Shown here piece after piece: positions 54,673-64,000 of a stretch of DNA of 64,000 nucleotides. The translations under genes and the position numbers were made by a program. Positions within the stretch are counted from its first letter, which is position 1; each line of letters starts with the position of its first letter. Location of the stretch: assembly GCF_001311865.1 (NCBI RefSeq), contig NZ_BBCD01000001.1:207006-271005 (forward strand), in the 5' to 3' direction. The DNA comes from Piscibacillus salipiscarius JCM 13188 (GTDB lineage: Bacteria > Bacillota > Bacilli > Bacillales > Alkalibacillaceae). The notes under the pieces were generated by a model. That model was not told the origin of the DNA and made no database searches. It worked only from the letters and a program-made list of their open reading frames with translations.

Positions 54673-55884
54673 ATGAAAGCATGTGGGCTAATTGTTGAAT
54701 ATAACCCATTCCATAATGGACATGTATATCATGTCGAGCAATCTAAAGAAAAAACAAACGCAGATATTATGATAGCCGTGATGAGTAGTTCATTTCTTCA
54801 GCGCGGTGAACCGGCTATCATCGATAAATTCCATAGAACCAAAGCAGCTCTAAATCGTGGTGTTGATCTCGTCGTTGAACTTCCCTTTGCATTTGCAGTT
54901 CAATATGCTGATTTATTTGCTAGAGGCGCCATTTTAACATTATCGGAACTAAATGTCGACTATGTGTGTTTTGGAAGTGAAGCTGGTAATATTCAGCCTT
55001 TCTTAGAAGGATATGACCACTATCAAAACTATAAAAGCCATTTTACAGACGAGCTTCATAAACAACTAGATCAAGGGCTATCTTTCCCACAAGCTAGCAA
55101 AAAAGCGTATCAAACCATCGATTTAGCAACAGGAGAAATTGACCTTGGACAGCCTAATAATATTTTAGGTTTCAGTTATGTTAAGGCAATTAAAGAATTG
55201 GGTTCAACTATTCAACCTGAAACAATTAAACGAACTAAAAGCGGCTACCACGATGAAAAGATTGAACATGAGATTGCGAGCGCAACGAGTATTCGTAAAG
55301 AAATCATAAAAGACAGATCAATTACAGATTCAGCTTATAAAGCTTTACCAGTTGAAACGATTGAGCACCTAAAAGAATATTTAAATCTAACATCTAACTG
55401 GCATGATTGGGAATTATATTTCCCTTATTTACAATTACTAGTACAAACAAAGAGTCACCAGGAGCTAAGACAAATACAAGGTGTCATTGAAGGTTTAGAA
55501 TATCGTTTAAAACAAACGGTTCAAGAAGCAACAGATTTCCACAGTTGGATGACACTCCTTAAAACCAAACGTTATACATGGACAAGATTACAGCGTATGT
55601 TTGTACATCTCTTAACAAATACAACTAAAGAAGATCTTGAGAAATACAGTGAAATGAAGCAAGCTCCTTACACTAGAATTCTTGGTATGAACCAAAAAGG
55701 TAGAGAGTACATACAGACGATTAAAAAAGATATGAATGTACCTCTAATTTCAAACATTCAAGAACTTAAGCACCCCATGTTAGTACTAGAAGAAAAAGCT
55801 ACCGATGCTTATTATATTCCTCACTCACCAAAGGTTAAACAACAACTGAAAAAACAAGAATTAACAGGGCCAATTATTATATAG
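54673..55884 (+). CDS. tmcAL: tRNA(Met) cytidine acetate ligase TmcAL (YlbM)
   Basis: TmcAL uses acetate and ATP to form N4-acetylcytidine at the wobble base of elongator tRNA-Met. The N-terminal nucleotidyltransferase-like motif ACGLIVEYNPFHNGHVYH (with HxGH), the MSSSFLQRGEPAIIDKF segment, FGSEAG and the C-terminal KRYTWTRLQRMFVH region are diagnostic. The frame is intact, 403 residues. It is transcribed away from the DUF177 gene and toward ylbL. A palindromic repeat with terminator-like structure follows. Confidence 0.95.
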   Translation: MKACGLIVEYNPFHNGHVYHVEQSKEKTNADIMIAVMSSSFLQRGEPAIIDKFHRTKAALNRGVDLVVELPFAFAVQYADLFARGAILTLSELNVDYVCFGSEAGNIQPFLEGYDHYQNYKSHFTDELHKQLDQGLSFPQASKKAYQTIDLATGEIDLGQPNNILGFSYVKAIKELGSTIQPETIKRTKSGYHDEKIEHEIASATSIRKEIIKDRSITDSAYKALPVETIEHLKEYLNLTSNWHDWELYFPYLQLLVQTKSHQELRQIQGVIEGLEYRLKQTVQEATDFHSWMTLLKTKRYTWTRLQRMFVHLLTNTTKEDLEKYSEMKQAPYTRILGMNQKGREYIQTIKKDMNVPLISNIQELKHPMLVLEEKATDAYYIPHSPKVKQQLKKQELTGPIII

Positions 55885-55893
55885 GGAAACAAA

Positions 55894-56043
55894 GAGGCTG
55901 GGACAAAGTATGTATTAATCTAGAAGAAGACGAATATTAGAGGAGAGATCAATCCCTAATATTCGTCTTCATTTTTAGCTGCGTCAAAATAACACTCAAT
56001 ATTCGTTTTTTAATAAGTTATCTTTCTTCTGTCCCACCCTCTT
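55894..56043. repeat. Palindromic intergenic repeat element (GAGGCTGGGACA type)
   Basis: The outer ends GAGGCTGGGACA and TGTCCCACCCTC are imperfect inverted repeats 150 bases apart. Inside, GAAGACGAATATTAG (55926-55940) and CTAATATTCGTCTTC (55956-55970) form a perfect 15-base stem followed by ATTTTTAG, and a partial copy of the arm (CAATATTCGTTTT) recurs near 55997. Similar GGCTGGGACA elements are scattered in Bacillaceae and relatives. It lies between convergent tmcAL and ylbL, so the inner hairpin may also terminate both. Confidence 0.7.
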
Positions 56044-56057
56044 AAGCTAATGTCTAT

Positions 56058-57075
56058 TTAGGGTCGATATTTTCTAGATAGTTAACTGCATCTTGAAAAT
56101 TATCAACGGGAACAACCTTCATGCTAGTTCCGATTTCTTCAGCTGTTTGTTTTGCCACTTCATAATTAGAGCCTTTTATTCCGTCTTCATTAGGTGCAAA
56201 AAATATGTCTGCCCCTTCATCATCTGCAGCTACAACTTTTTATCAATACCACCTATTCTTGAAACATTTCCTTCGTAATCAATTTCACCAGTACCAGCTA
56301 TTTGATAACCTTTAGTAATATCTTCAGAAGTAAGTTGATCATAAATTTCTAGTGACATCATAAGCCCTGCACTCGGACCACCTATACTACCGCTATCAAA
56401 TTCTACTTCTGGATTAACTGTCACATCACGATCAGTCACTAGAGATATACCCATCCCAACCCGATCTGGTTCATTGGGAAAGGTTCCTAAATCAAAGGAT
56501 ACGGTTCTTTCTTGGTCGTTCCTAATGATATTAGCTTGAATTTGATCCCCTTTTGATATGAAGAAATCAAATCAAGAATATCTTGAGATGACTCAACTGG
56601 CTGATCATTGATTGCTAAAATTTGATCTCCAGGTTTTAGAGCTCCATCTGCAGGCATGCCATCCACTACACCCATGACATACACACCTTTATATTCAATG
56701 TTAATATCTCTACCTGCAGCTTGGTAAGCTACAAACCGTCGCTGCTTCTTGTGAAGATTCCATAATATGAAGCTGAGTATCCATATATTCTTCTTGACTG
56801 ATTCCCTCAGGTCTTATTTTTTCTAAATCATAAATTTCATAATAAGGTCTTATTTTGGCCCATAAATAATAAATAGGTGTTGCTTGTCCGCCTCGAACGG
56901 TAACTAAATGAAGCTCTCCTTCACTATCAAATCGATTTTCAACTTCAACTACATCATTTAAAGCATAAATCCCACCGGGTTGATATATATAATAATCTAA
57001 TTTATAACTTGATAAAAATATAACTGCTAATAATATAAATGCATATAATATTAATTGTTTACGGTTAATTTGCAT
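56058..57075 (-). CDS. ylbL: PDZ-domain membrane-anchored Lon-like protease YlbL, frameshifted
   Basis: YlbL has an N-terminal membrane helix (LILYAFILLAVIFLSSYKLDY), a PDZ domain (GVVDGMPADGALKPGDQILAINDQPV) and a C-terminal Lon-type serine protease domain with the catalytic serine in GGPSAGLMMSLEIY. In Bacillus subtilis it helps degrade the division inhibitor YneA. Three indels (near 56735, 56555 and 56240) break the raw frame, the last just before the catalytic lysine segment (GIKGSNYEVAK). About 340 residues. It follows ylbK with an 11-base overlap. Confidence 0.93.
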
Positions 57076-57857
57076 TAAGACCCTTCCAATCCTCTATAGC
57101 TTTTTTGATCGACTGAATATGCTTCTCCGCTTCTTCTTCACCTTTTTCAATTATTTCTTTAATTTGAGAATAGTTACGAGAACTATAAGAATAAACTTCA
57201 GGTCTCATGACAATATCTGCATCGACCATTCTGTAATTTGTAATTTCATTTTGCATGATATCAATGCTCTGCATTATAATATCGTATATTGAATACACTT
57301 CTGTATTTTGTTCAAATTTTGAACAGTCTACTGCAATAACGATATCTGCTCCCATATCCTTAACAACAGAAACAGGAATTCGATCAATGACGCCCCCATC
57401 TACTAATAACCGATCATTAATTTTCTCCGGTACGAATACACCCGGAATTGATATACTCGCACGAACAGCTGAGGCTGCATCACCTTCGTTAAAAATAACT
57501 TTCTCCCCTGAATAAATATCTGTAGCAACGATTGACACAGGTGTTTTAAACTCCTCTAATCGTTTATTATATGTAAACATTTTAATATAAGACTTAATTC
57601 GTTCACCTTGTATTAAACCCATTTTAGGTACCATGATATCCATAAAATATTTACGTTTGAAAGTTAAGGCCAATTGATACATTTTGATCAACGGATTGTC
57701 CAGCACCATAAAAAGCTCCTACCAACGCCCCCATACTGCTACCAGCAATATAATCGATAGGAATTTGGTGTTGTTCAAGGACTTTGATTACGCCTAAATG
57801 CGAGAAGCCCCTTGCTCCTCCTGACCCAAGTGCTAACCCTATTTTTGGCCGGCTCAT
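57065..57857 (-). CDS. ylbK: Patatin-like phospholipase YlbK, frameshifted
   Basis: A patatin-family hydrolase with a Ser-Asp dyad. The oxyanion-hole glycines and start ([20 protein letters not shown]), the nucleophile in [14 protein letters not shown], and the [10 protein letters not shown] aspartate are clear. Bacterial homologues act on lipids; the physiological substrate is unknown. An indel near 57672 separates the halves. About 265 residues. It is divergent from ylbJ and overlaps ylbL by 11 bases. Confidence 0.92.
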
Positions 57858-58008
57858 GTATTGCCTCCTGTCAAAATTAATAATCTACTATGCATATATA
57901 CTCGACCTGTTCGCGTATAGTGTAAAGAAACAATCTGTTTTCTTTATCATTTATTTTACTATGCGATGGTCTATTCGTACAGCTAGGAATGCTATAGGAG
58001 GAATACAA

Positions 58009-59227
58009 GTGTTAAATAAGATTAGGACAATCTTTTATTCAATGAGCACGATATTTTTAGCATTTGCTGTGATCACATTTCCAGATGAATCCCTAGAAGC
58101 ATCCATAAGAGGGTTGAACTTATGGTTTGAAATTGTATTCCCTTCCTTGCTTCCTTTTTTTATTATAGCAGAATTATTATTAGCTTTTGGAGTAGTTAAA
58201 GTAATTGGAATGGTTTTAGAGCCTCTCATGCGACCTCTCTTTAATATACCGGGGTCAGGAGGAGTCGTACTTGGAATGGGATTGGCTAGTGGTTATCCTT
58301 CTGGTGCTAAAATTACGGCAAGGTTAAGGCAAGAAGACGTGCTTACCAAAACAGAAGCAGAGCGTTTAGTTTCTTTCACAAACGCATCCAACCCTTTATT
58401 TATTTTTGGAGCGATTTCAATAGGCTTTTTTCATGATCCTAAAACTGGATTATTACTTGCAGCAAGCCATTATGTCGGAGCAATTTTAGTTGGGTTTGCA
58501 TGAGATTTTATAAATATAATGAAGAGCGTTCCAAACCGAAACATGATGACGAGAGACAATCTTTTATTAAAAGAGCTTGGAATACTCTCCATCACGAACG
58601 ACTTAAAAAGAATGAACCTTTAGGTCATGTATTAGGACAAGCTGTGTCTTCTTCTATTCAAACTTTAGTTGTAGTCGGTGGATTTATAATATTATTTTCA
58701 GTCATAAATAAATTACTATTTCTTACAGGTATCACCCATTACGTTGGGGCCGCATTAGCCCAGTTATTTGGTTTATTTCAAATACCCGAATCTTTATCTT
58801 TACCTTTTATTGCAGGTCTATTTGAAATTACACTAGGTGCTCAAATGATTTCACAAACCGATAATTTAACGTTATTAATCCAATTAATTTTTGTCAGTGC
58901 CATTCTTGCGTTTAATGGTTTTTCTATTCAAGCACAGGTCGCAAGCATTTTATCAACAACTGACATAAAATTCGCACCATATTTTTCGCCCGTCTATTAC
59001 ACATTATATTCTCCATTTGGTTAACAATCGCCCTGTTTAAACCGTTGTACTTAAATCGAAACGCATTTTCTCCACATGATATTACAGTTGATTCAGAGGG
59101 TAACATTTCTCAGCAATACTTCTGGTATGATATATGGTATTGGCTTGAACAATATGGTTACTTAATCTCACTATCAGCATTAGTCATTGGCTGTTTGTAT
59201 CTATTATCACGCTTAAGAAAGTCTTAA
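58009..59227 (+). CDS. ylbJ: Sporulation integral membrane protein YlbJ, frameshifted
   Basis: A polytopic membrane protein of the nucleoside-recognition (Gate) type; in Bacillus subtilis it is made in the mother cell under sigma-E and is needed for heat-resistant spores. The signature segments LWFEIVFPSLLPFFIIAELL, GMGLASGYPSGAKITARL and FIAGLFEITLGAQMIS are clear. The start GTG at 58009 has AGGAGG seven bases upstream. Indels near 58498 and 59020 split it into three. About 408 residues. It is followed by a terminator shared with coaD. Confidence 0.92.
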
Positions 59228-59229
59228 AA

Positions 59230-59263
59230 TAAAAAAGCCCATAAAACAGAATTTATGGGCTTT
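59230..59263. terminator. Bidirectional terminator between ylbJ and coaD
   Basis: GCCCATAAA and TTTATGGGC pair around an ACAGAA loop, with A6 before and TTTCATTT after, between the two convergent genes. Confidence 0.85.
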
Positions 59264-59266
59264 CAT

Positions 59267-60313
<1,047 letters not shown>

Positions 60314-60344
60314 CGACGATCACCAACTTTTTTTAAATTTTAAT

Positions 60345-60373
60345 GTATAGTTTACCCTCTATTGGCAATAATA
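60345..60373 (+). promoter_or_regulatory. Forespore (sigma-F/sigma-G) promoter of the csfG-like RNA
   Basis: GTATA (60345-60349), a 14-base spacer and GGCAATAATA (60364-60373) match the sigma-F/G consensus GYATA and GGNNANAHTR at every position. The spacing is the same as in the sigG promoter found at 29218-29246. Transcription would start near 60380. Confidence 0.72.
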
Positions 60374-60379
60374 GCTTCT

Positions 60380-60540
60380 AGAACGGAATTTAAGAGGAAT
60401 CCGTTCGACTCGGAGAAAGTCTTATCATTCCCCATAAGACCTTCTTCCGGTTTCTCCTCTCCCTTTTTGTACTCTCTCTGTTAGAATACGGAGAGTGTGG
60501 TTTTCTTTAATTCGTTAGATTGAAGAAAAAACCACTTTTT
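60380..60540 (+). ncRNA. csfG: Probable sporulation small RNA CsfG
   Basis: About 160 bases with no coding signs but dense structure: GAACGGA/TCCGTTC hairpin (60380-60406), GGAGAAA...TTTCTCC enclosing GTCTTAT/ATAAGAC (60412-60457) with a CCCC-bearing loop, an ACTCTC/GAGAGT stem, and a final terminator hairpin GTGGTTTTCTTTAAT/ATTGAAGAAAAAACCAC ending in T5 (60497-60540). Pyrimidine-rich, potentially single-stranded tracts (CTTCTTCCGG, CTCTCCCTTTTTG) lie between stems. In Bacillus subtilis the forespore sRNA CsfG lies between ylbG and ylbH (rsmD) and is noted for conserved pyrimidine-rich loops. Location, promoter and shape agree; identity was not checked by alignment. Confidence 0.68.
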
Positions 60541-60664
60541 ATTCATTTTAAAATTCTACACAAGTCGACTACTATTTTATCAAAACGATGCAAGCATGAC
60601 TATCTTAATTCACAAAATTAATGAAACATGCTACATTTAAGTGGGAATTTGAGGAGGTATGAAC

Positions 60665-61048
60665 ATGACACAGCGATTTATAAAACTTGGTGAAGGTTAC
60701 GGGGATCTTTATGAGTTGTTCACATTAATTGAAGCTATGCCGGAACGAGTTCAAAACCTATTGGCCTTTCATACAATCAAAAATGAAGAAGAACGCACTT
60801 CCATTGCGGCAGTATTTAAGCCTACAAATCAAGGGAACTTTCAGCCGATTTATATTTGTTTAGAAGGCATTCTAAAACCAAATGAGGATTCGCCTAATGT
60901 ACGTTTTGATGCCTTTAAGGAAATTAGTGAACGACTGAACCAGCCCATTATTGAATTAGTCGTTCCACCGTCAGATACTTATCATGAAATTGAACTCTAT
61001 TATCAACAACTGATTGCCGTTTTAAGATTAAATCATATTATTAAATAA
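60665..61048 (+). CDS. Conserved hypothetical Bacillaceae protein (YlbG neighbour)
   Basis: An intact gene of 127 residues from ATG 60665 (MTQRFIKLGEGYGDLYELF), with GAGGAGGT seven bases upstream. No hydrophobic segments; predicted soluble alpha/beta protein with conserved-looking YELFTLIEAMPERVQ and LNQPIIELVVPPSDTYHE segments. I believe it belongs to a Bacillaceae-only uncharacterised family sometimes mislabelled as methylthioribose kinase, but cannot confirm this. It sits downstream of the csfG-like RNA, possibly partly expressed by read-through, and converges on ylbG. Confidence 0.75.
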   Translation: MTQRFIKLGEGYGDLYELFTLIEAMPERVQNLLAFHTIKNEEERTSIAAVFKPTNQGNFQPIYICLEGILKPNEDSPNVRFDAFKEISERLNQPIIELVVPPSDTYHEIELYYQQLIAVLRLNHIIK

Positions 61049-61080
61049 CGAGCATTGCCTGGTTCCACCACATTATAAAT

Positions 61081-61112
61081 AAAAAACTGAAGCTGATCAG
61101 CTTCAGTTTTTT
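61081..61112. terminator. Perfectly palindromic bidirectional terminator
   Basis: A6-CTGAAGCTGATCAGCTTCAG-T6: a 20-base perfect palindrome flanked by A and T runs, between the convergent hypothetical gene and ylbG. Confidence 0.93.
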
Positions 61113-61391
61113 AGTAAACGCTTTTATTTCATAATCCGTCTCTTCCTCTATAATTGGAGACTTCTTTTGATAAACTGTATCGACAAATGGCTTATGAGAC
61201 AAATCAATCCTTTTGACAAAGTTTAAACGATTAATTTGTTCAGTCACTTCTTCAAGCTCTTCTTGATTAACGTAAATTAAAACATACTTCAGTTTCCTTG
61301 ATGCATAAATCAGATGTCCATATCTTCGAAGCCTTTTTACGTATTTGGGATGTTTGATCCATACAACGATTCCTTGGCGTTTAGTTATCAT
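61111..61391 (-). CDS. ylbG: YlbG family protein (DUF2129), 3' end frameshifted
   Basis: A small cytosolic DUF2129 protein of unknown function. It begins MITKRQGIVVWIKHPKYVK and shows the family core SRKLKYVLIYVNQEE and FVKRIDLSHKPFVDTVY. In the raw sequence the frame passes through the terminator for 20 extra codons; restoring one A near 61120 gives DYEIKSVY and a stop at 61111. The start at 61391 has GAGGTAG upstream. About 93 residues. It follows ylbF by 25 bases. Confidence 0.87.
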
Positions 61392-61416
61392 AAGTACTAC
61401 CTCATTCCTTACTTGA

Positions 61417-61862
61417 TTAAGAGGCTTGGCAACCACATGAGCCGCCAGATCCACAGCCACAACCAGAACCACTATCTTTTAGGGCTATTCCGTCTCTAGG
61501 TGCTTTTATGTTTGGACTAATTGATTGAGCGATAATTTCCGATACATCATCTAACAAGGTTTGAAGTTGCGTTTCAGATTGTTTATAAATCGCAACGGTA
61601 TCATGCATATCTAGGTCACGCTTCTGTTCCCTAATCTCTTTCATGATTTTACTATAATCAGGGTGGTATCGACCAAACCTTTGGACATCATCATAATGTT
61701 CCTTCATCTTAGAAAAATCATCCATGAGCTTTACCGCATCACGGTCTTCGTATAAAGCTTTTTTCTATTCTTATATACTTTAAAGTCTTCTGACTCTGTA
61801 ATCATTTTACCAAGTTTCTCAGCTTGCTCTAGTGCTTCAATAACTTCTATATTAGCGAGCAT
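61417..61862 (-). CDS. ylbF: RicF/YlbF regulatory complex protein, frameshifted
   Basis: YlbF (RicF) forms a complex with YmcA and YaaT that binds iron-sulfur clusters, promotes RNase Y-dependent processing and stimulates sporulation, competence and biofilm. The N-terminal helix ANIEVIEALEQAEKLGKMI, DFKVYKNRKKLYEDRDAVKLM and the long central helix are typical. The C-terminus is very rich in Gly and Cys (SGCGCGSGGSCGC), consistent with metal or cluster binding. An indel near 61755 breaks the frame. ATG at 61862 has AGGTGAG upstream. About 149 residues. Confidence 0.9.
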
Positions 61863-61927
61863 GTACTCACCTCCATATACTTATCTTACCAAAATGAAGG
61901 TGAGATTACCAATATCGAATTTGCATG

Positions 61928-62295
61928 TTAAAAGAAACGTTTTTCTTTGGTTATAATGATGATAAGGTCTCTGGTTGCTTTGTTTTTTAAGAACCCTTGA
62001 ACTTGATCTATCGTCTTGGATAGATTACTAACTTGTTTTTCAACTTGATCAATATCGAGTTTAGATACAAGGTCAAATAGGTTCGAAAATTTACCAGTTG
62101 AAGGTGATTTACTATCGTCTGGTTCGGTTGGTTCGTATTCATTCCATAATGGATCGCTTTCTCCGTTAGCATGCCAGCGATCGTACAATTCTTGCCAATT
62201 ATATTTACCACGTCTAACATCATTAACAAGGCCTTGTCTTGTTTGAACGAATTTTTGAACTCACGTACTTCCTCAGGTAAATCTAAATGGTACAT
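61928..62295 (-). CDS. ylbD: YlbD-like spore coat protein, frameshifted
   Basis: The restored product starts MYHLDLPEEVREFKNSFKQD, has the family segment WQELYDRWHANGESDPLWNEYE, then an acidic Ser-rich linker and a C-terminal helical stretch (DLVSKLDIDQVEKQVSNLSKTID). This matches YlbD, listed as a putative spore coat component in Bacillus. An indel near 62205 breaks the frame. About 122 residues. ylbE, next in Bacillus subtilis, is absent; ylbF follows after 65 bases. Assigned partly by position. Confidence 0.8.
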
Positions 62296-62494
62296 ACTTT
62301 CATCACCCCTTTTAATACATAAAGATCCTGCTAATACTATTATAATTAGGGGTATTAAAATGTGTTCATTAAATATTCACTTAAATATTTGAATAAAATG
62401 TTACACATTAACGATATTTACTTAGAAATAATTGATTAATTGACGGTTTCATAATATGATAAATTTAATGAAACTTATTGTAGAGGTGAAGGAA

Positions 62495-62872
62495 ATGAAA
62501 TTAGAAAACAATAATATTGAAAACACTGTATTAGACCTCCAACCATTAACATATATCATGGAAAGAAATGGTTTTGTTTTAGCGGGTCAATGGGACTATG
62601 AACGCGTCACATATGATTTAAAAATGAACGCTCCTGAAAAAAATATCACGTACTACCTTCGTGTTAGCGGCTATGCCATTGAAGGCGATGTTGATTCAGG
62701 TAAAGCAGTTATTAAAATTCTTACACCACTATTAGGTAAGCATCACTACCCTCATGGTGTGGAATACGGAGAAGAAGAAGGGTTTCCAAAGAATGTAGTT
62801 GAAAAAGCTGAACGTATTCTTTCAAAAGTGGATGAACAATTGAAACAGTTTATCGAAGAAGAAGCTAAGTAA
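62495..62872 (+). CDS. YugN-like family protein
   Basis: A soluble YugN-like protein of unknown function, intact at 125 residues from ATG 62495 (MKLENNNIENTVLDLQPL) with GAGGTGA upstream. Segments VLAGQWDYERVTYDLKMN, YYLRVSGYAIEGDVDSG and GKHHYPHGVEYGEE are typical of the family. It is not in the ylb block of Bacillus subtilis, so this end of the window departs from that order. Confidence 0.82.
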   Translation: MKLENNNIENTVLDLQPLTYIMERNGFVLAGQWDYERVTYDLKMNAPEKNITYYLRVSGYAIEGDVDSGKAVIKILTPLLGKHHYPHGVEYGEEEGFPKNVVEKAERILSKVDEQLKQFIEEEAK

Positions 62873-62879
62873 AGATGTT

Positions 62880-62908
62880 TGAAGGGCTGTCTATATTTAC
62901 AGCCCTTC
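62880..62908 (+). terminator. Possible terminator after the yugN-like gene
   Basis: GAAGGGCTGT/ACAGCCCTTC form a perfect ten-base stem with an eight-base loop. Only a weak T-run (CTATAACATTTT) follows, so termination strength is uncertain. Confidence 0.65.
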
Positions 62909-62944
62909 CTATAACATTTTAGTGCGAAAGGGGACTAGGCTTAA

Positions 62945-64000
62945 TTGTTCAAAAATATTACAAAAACGACAATGGACCATAGCTCTTTATATATTACTAC
63001 TCTTAGTACTAGCCTACTTTATCTTACCAATTTCAGTCCCGCTGATTCTTGCATTCTTAACGGCATTAATATTAAACCCATTAGTCCGATTTAACACTAG
63101 GCGTTTGGTATTTCTAGAAAAAATCTCGGTCACTATTGTTTTTTAATATTTATATTAATCCTTGCAACAATTGGTACTTACACAACTACCAAAGTCGTTG
63201 GGCAAGTTATAAAACTTACAGAAAATATCCCGTCATACATAAGCGATGTCGAATCTGAATTAACAGATTTTAGAACTAAGTTCGATGCATTTACTGAAGA
63301 ATGGCCAGATGAGTTCATAAATTCAGTCGAAAAGCGTGTAACTGAAAATTTGACTACTTATGGTCAAACATTACAAGACTATAATTATATTGAAAGTATT
63401 ACACAGATTTTTATGAAAATACCTGACTTTCTTATAAGTTTACTAGTCTATTTAATTGCATTATTCTTGTTTATGCTCGATTTACCTAATTTAAGGAATA
63501 AGTTTTATGGAATGATGACTGAACAAACACAAGAGAAATTTAAATTTATGAACGCTCGAATGTCTTACGTTTTATTGGGCTTTCTTAAAGCGCAGTTTTT
63601 AGTAAGTCTAATCATCTTTACTGTCTCACTAATTGGTTTATTACTCATTACTCCTGAAGTTGCATTTATTATGTCGATCATTATTTGGTTAGTAGATTTA
63701 ATACCAATTATTGGTTCAATTATAATCCTCGGACCATGGTCGTTATATATGTTTATAACAGGAGATCTTGTACTAGGAACGAAATTAGCAGTACTGGCTA
63801 TCATTTTACTTGCTATTAGACGTACAATTGAACCTAAGGTAATGGGACATCACATAGGGCTTTCTCCATTACCTACATATTGCCATGTTCTTAGGGTTAC
63901 AATTAATTGGCTTTTTAGGCTTTTTCTTAGGTCCATTAGTAGTCATTTTATTTAATTCTGCTAAAGAGGCAGGAATTATAAAGTTTAACACAAAAATTTA
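62945..64000 (+). CDS. AI-2E family permease, YtvI-like, frameshifted and cut by the window edge
   Basis: A polytopic membrane protein of the AI-2E (PerM) family, of which YtvI is a sporulation member. Hydrophobic segments include ALYILLLLVLAYFILPISVP, FLISLLVYLIALFLFML, FLVSLIIFTVSLIGLLLI and LIPIIGSIIILGPWSLYMFI. The PLILAFLTALILNPLVRF and RRTIEPKVMGHHIGLSPLPT signatures are clear. The likely start is TTG at 62945 with AAAGGGGA upstream, which needs an indel in the next A-run; further indels lie near 63145 and 63882. The C-terminus reaches the window end. Confidence 0.85.

Overview
The window is a stretch of chromosome from a low-GC, endospore-forming Bacillaceae. The evidence is the Bacillus-type pyr operon with PyrR attenuators, spoIIGA-sigE-sigG beside ftsAZ, spoVD and spoVE inside the dcw cluster, rsfA, bacillithiol synthesis (bshC) and the ylb block. 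MurE carries the meso-diaminopimelate motif DNPR. Gene order follows Bacillus subtilis closely. I would place it near the halophilic Bacillaceae (Halobacillus/Alkalibacillus/Piscibacillus group), but the genus is inference.

Layout, in + strand coordinates with most genes on the minus strand: (1) 1-5053 priA (partial), coaBC, rpoZ, gmk, remA, yloC. (2) 5199-6902 rqcH on the plus strand, then a two-gene accessory pair (7210-8125: a lipoprotein and a second exported protein). (3) 8099-19758 the pyrimidine operon pyrR-pyrP-pyrB-pyrC-carA-carB-pyrK-pyrD-pyrF-pyrE, with a sigma-A promoter and two PyrR attenuators. (4) 19778-24398 rluD, lspA and ileS, the last behind a complete T-box leader. (5) 24405-28323 divIVA, ylmH, ylmG, sepF, ylmE, pgeF (ylmD), ylmC. 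(6) 28399-31043 sigG, sigE, spoIIGA. (7) 31684-48585 the division and wall cluster ftsZ, ftsA, divIB, murB, spoVE, murD, mraY, murF, murE, spoVD, pbpB, ftsL, rsmH, mraZ, with a MraZ-type operator and without murG. (8) 48760-64000 bshC, a DUF3397 gene, panE, ylbP, rsfA, an enoyl-CoA hydratase gene, rpmF, a DUF177 gene, tmcAL, ylbL, ylbK, ylbJ, coaD, rsmD, a probable csfG small RNA, a conserved hypothetical gene, ylbG, ylbF, ylbD, a yugN-like gene and an AI-2E-type permease gene.

The genes fall into linked tasks: making UMP, making lipid II precursors, assembling the Z-ring and septal wall, and re-using that machinery for the asymmetric sporulation septum and compartment-specific sigma factors. 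RqcH and YlmH both belong to ribosome-associated quality control.

The dominant anomaly is technical. About three quarters of the genes, including essential ones such as ftsZ, ileS, carB, mraY and rpoZ, are broken by one-base indels, mostly in homopolymers. I count roughly 75, about one per kb. This looks like an unpolished long-read assembly, not gene decay. Frameshifted genes are therefore reported as single genes spanning their fragments, and the boundaries assume the indels are errors.

I found no clearly undescribed system such as a defence island, CRISPR array or prophage. The best leads are the structured RNA at 60380-60540 with its forespore-type promoter, the two opposed GTGG operator clusters around the mraZ promoter, two Bacillaceae-type intergenic repeat elements, and the unassigned exported-protein pair.
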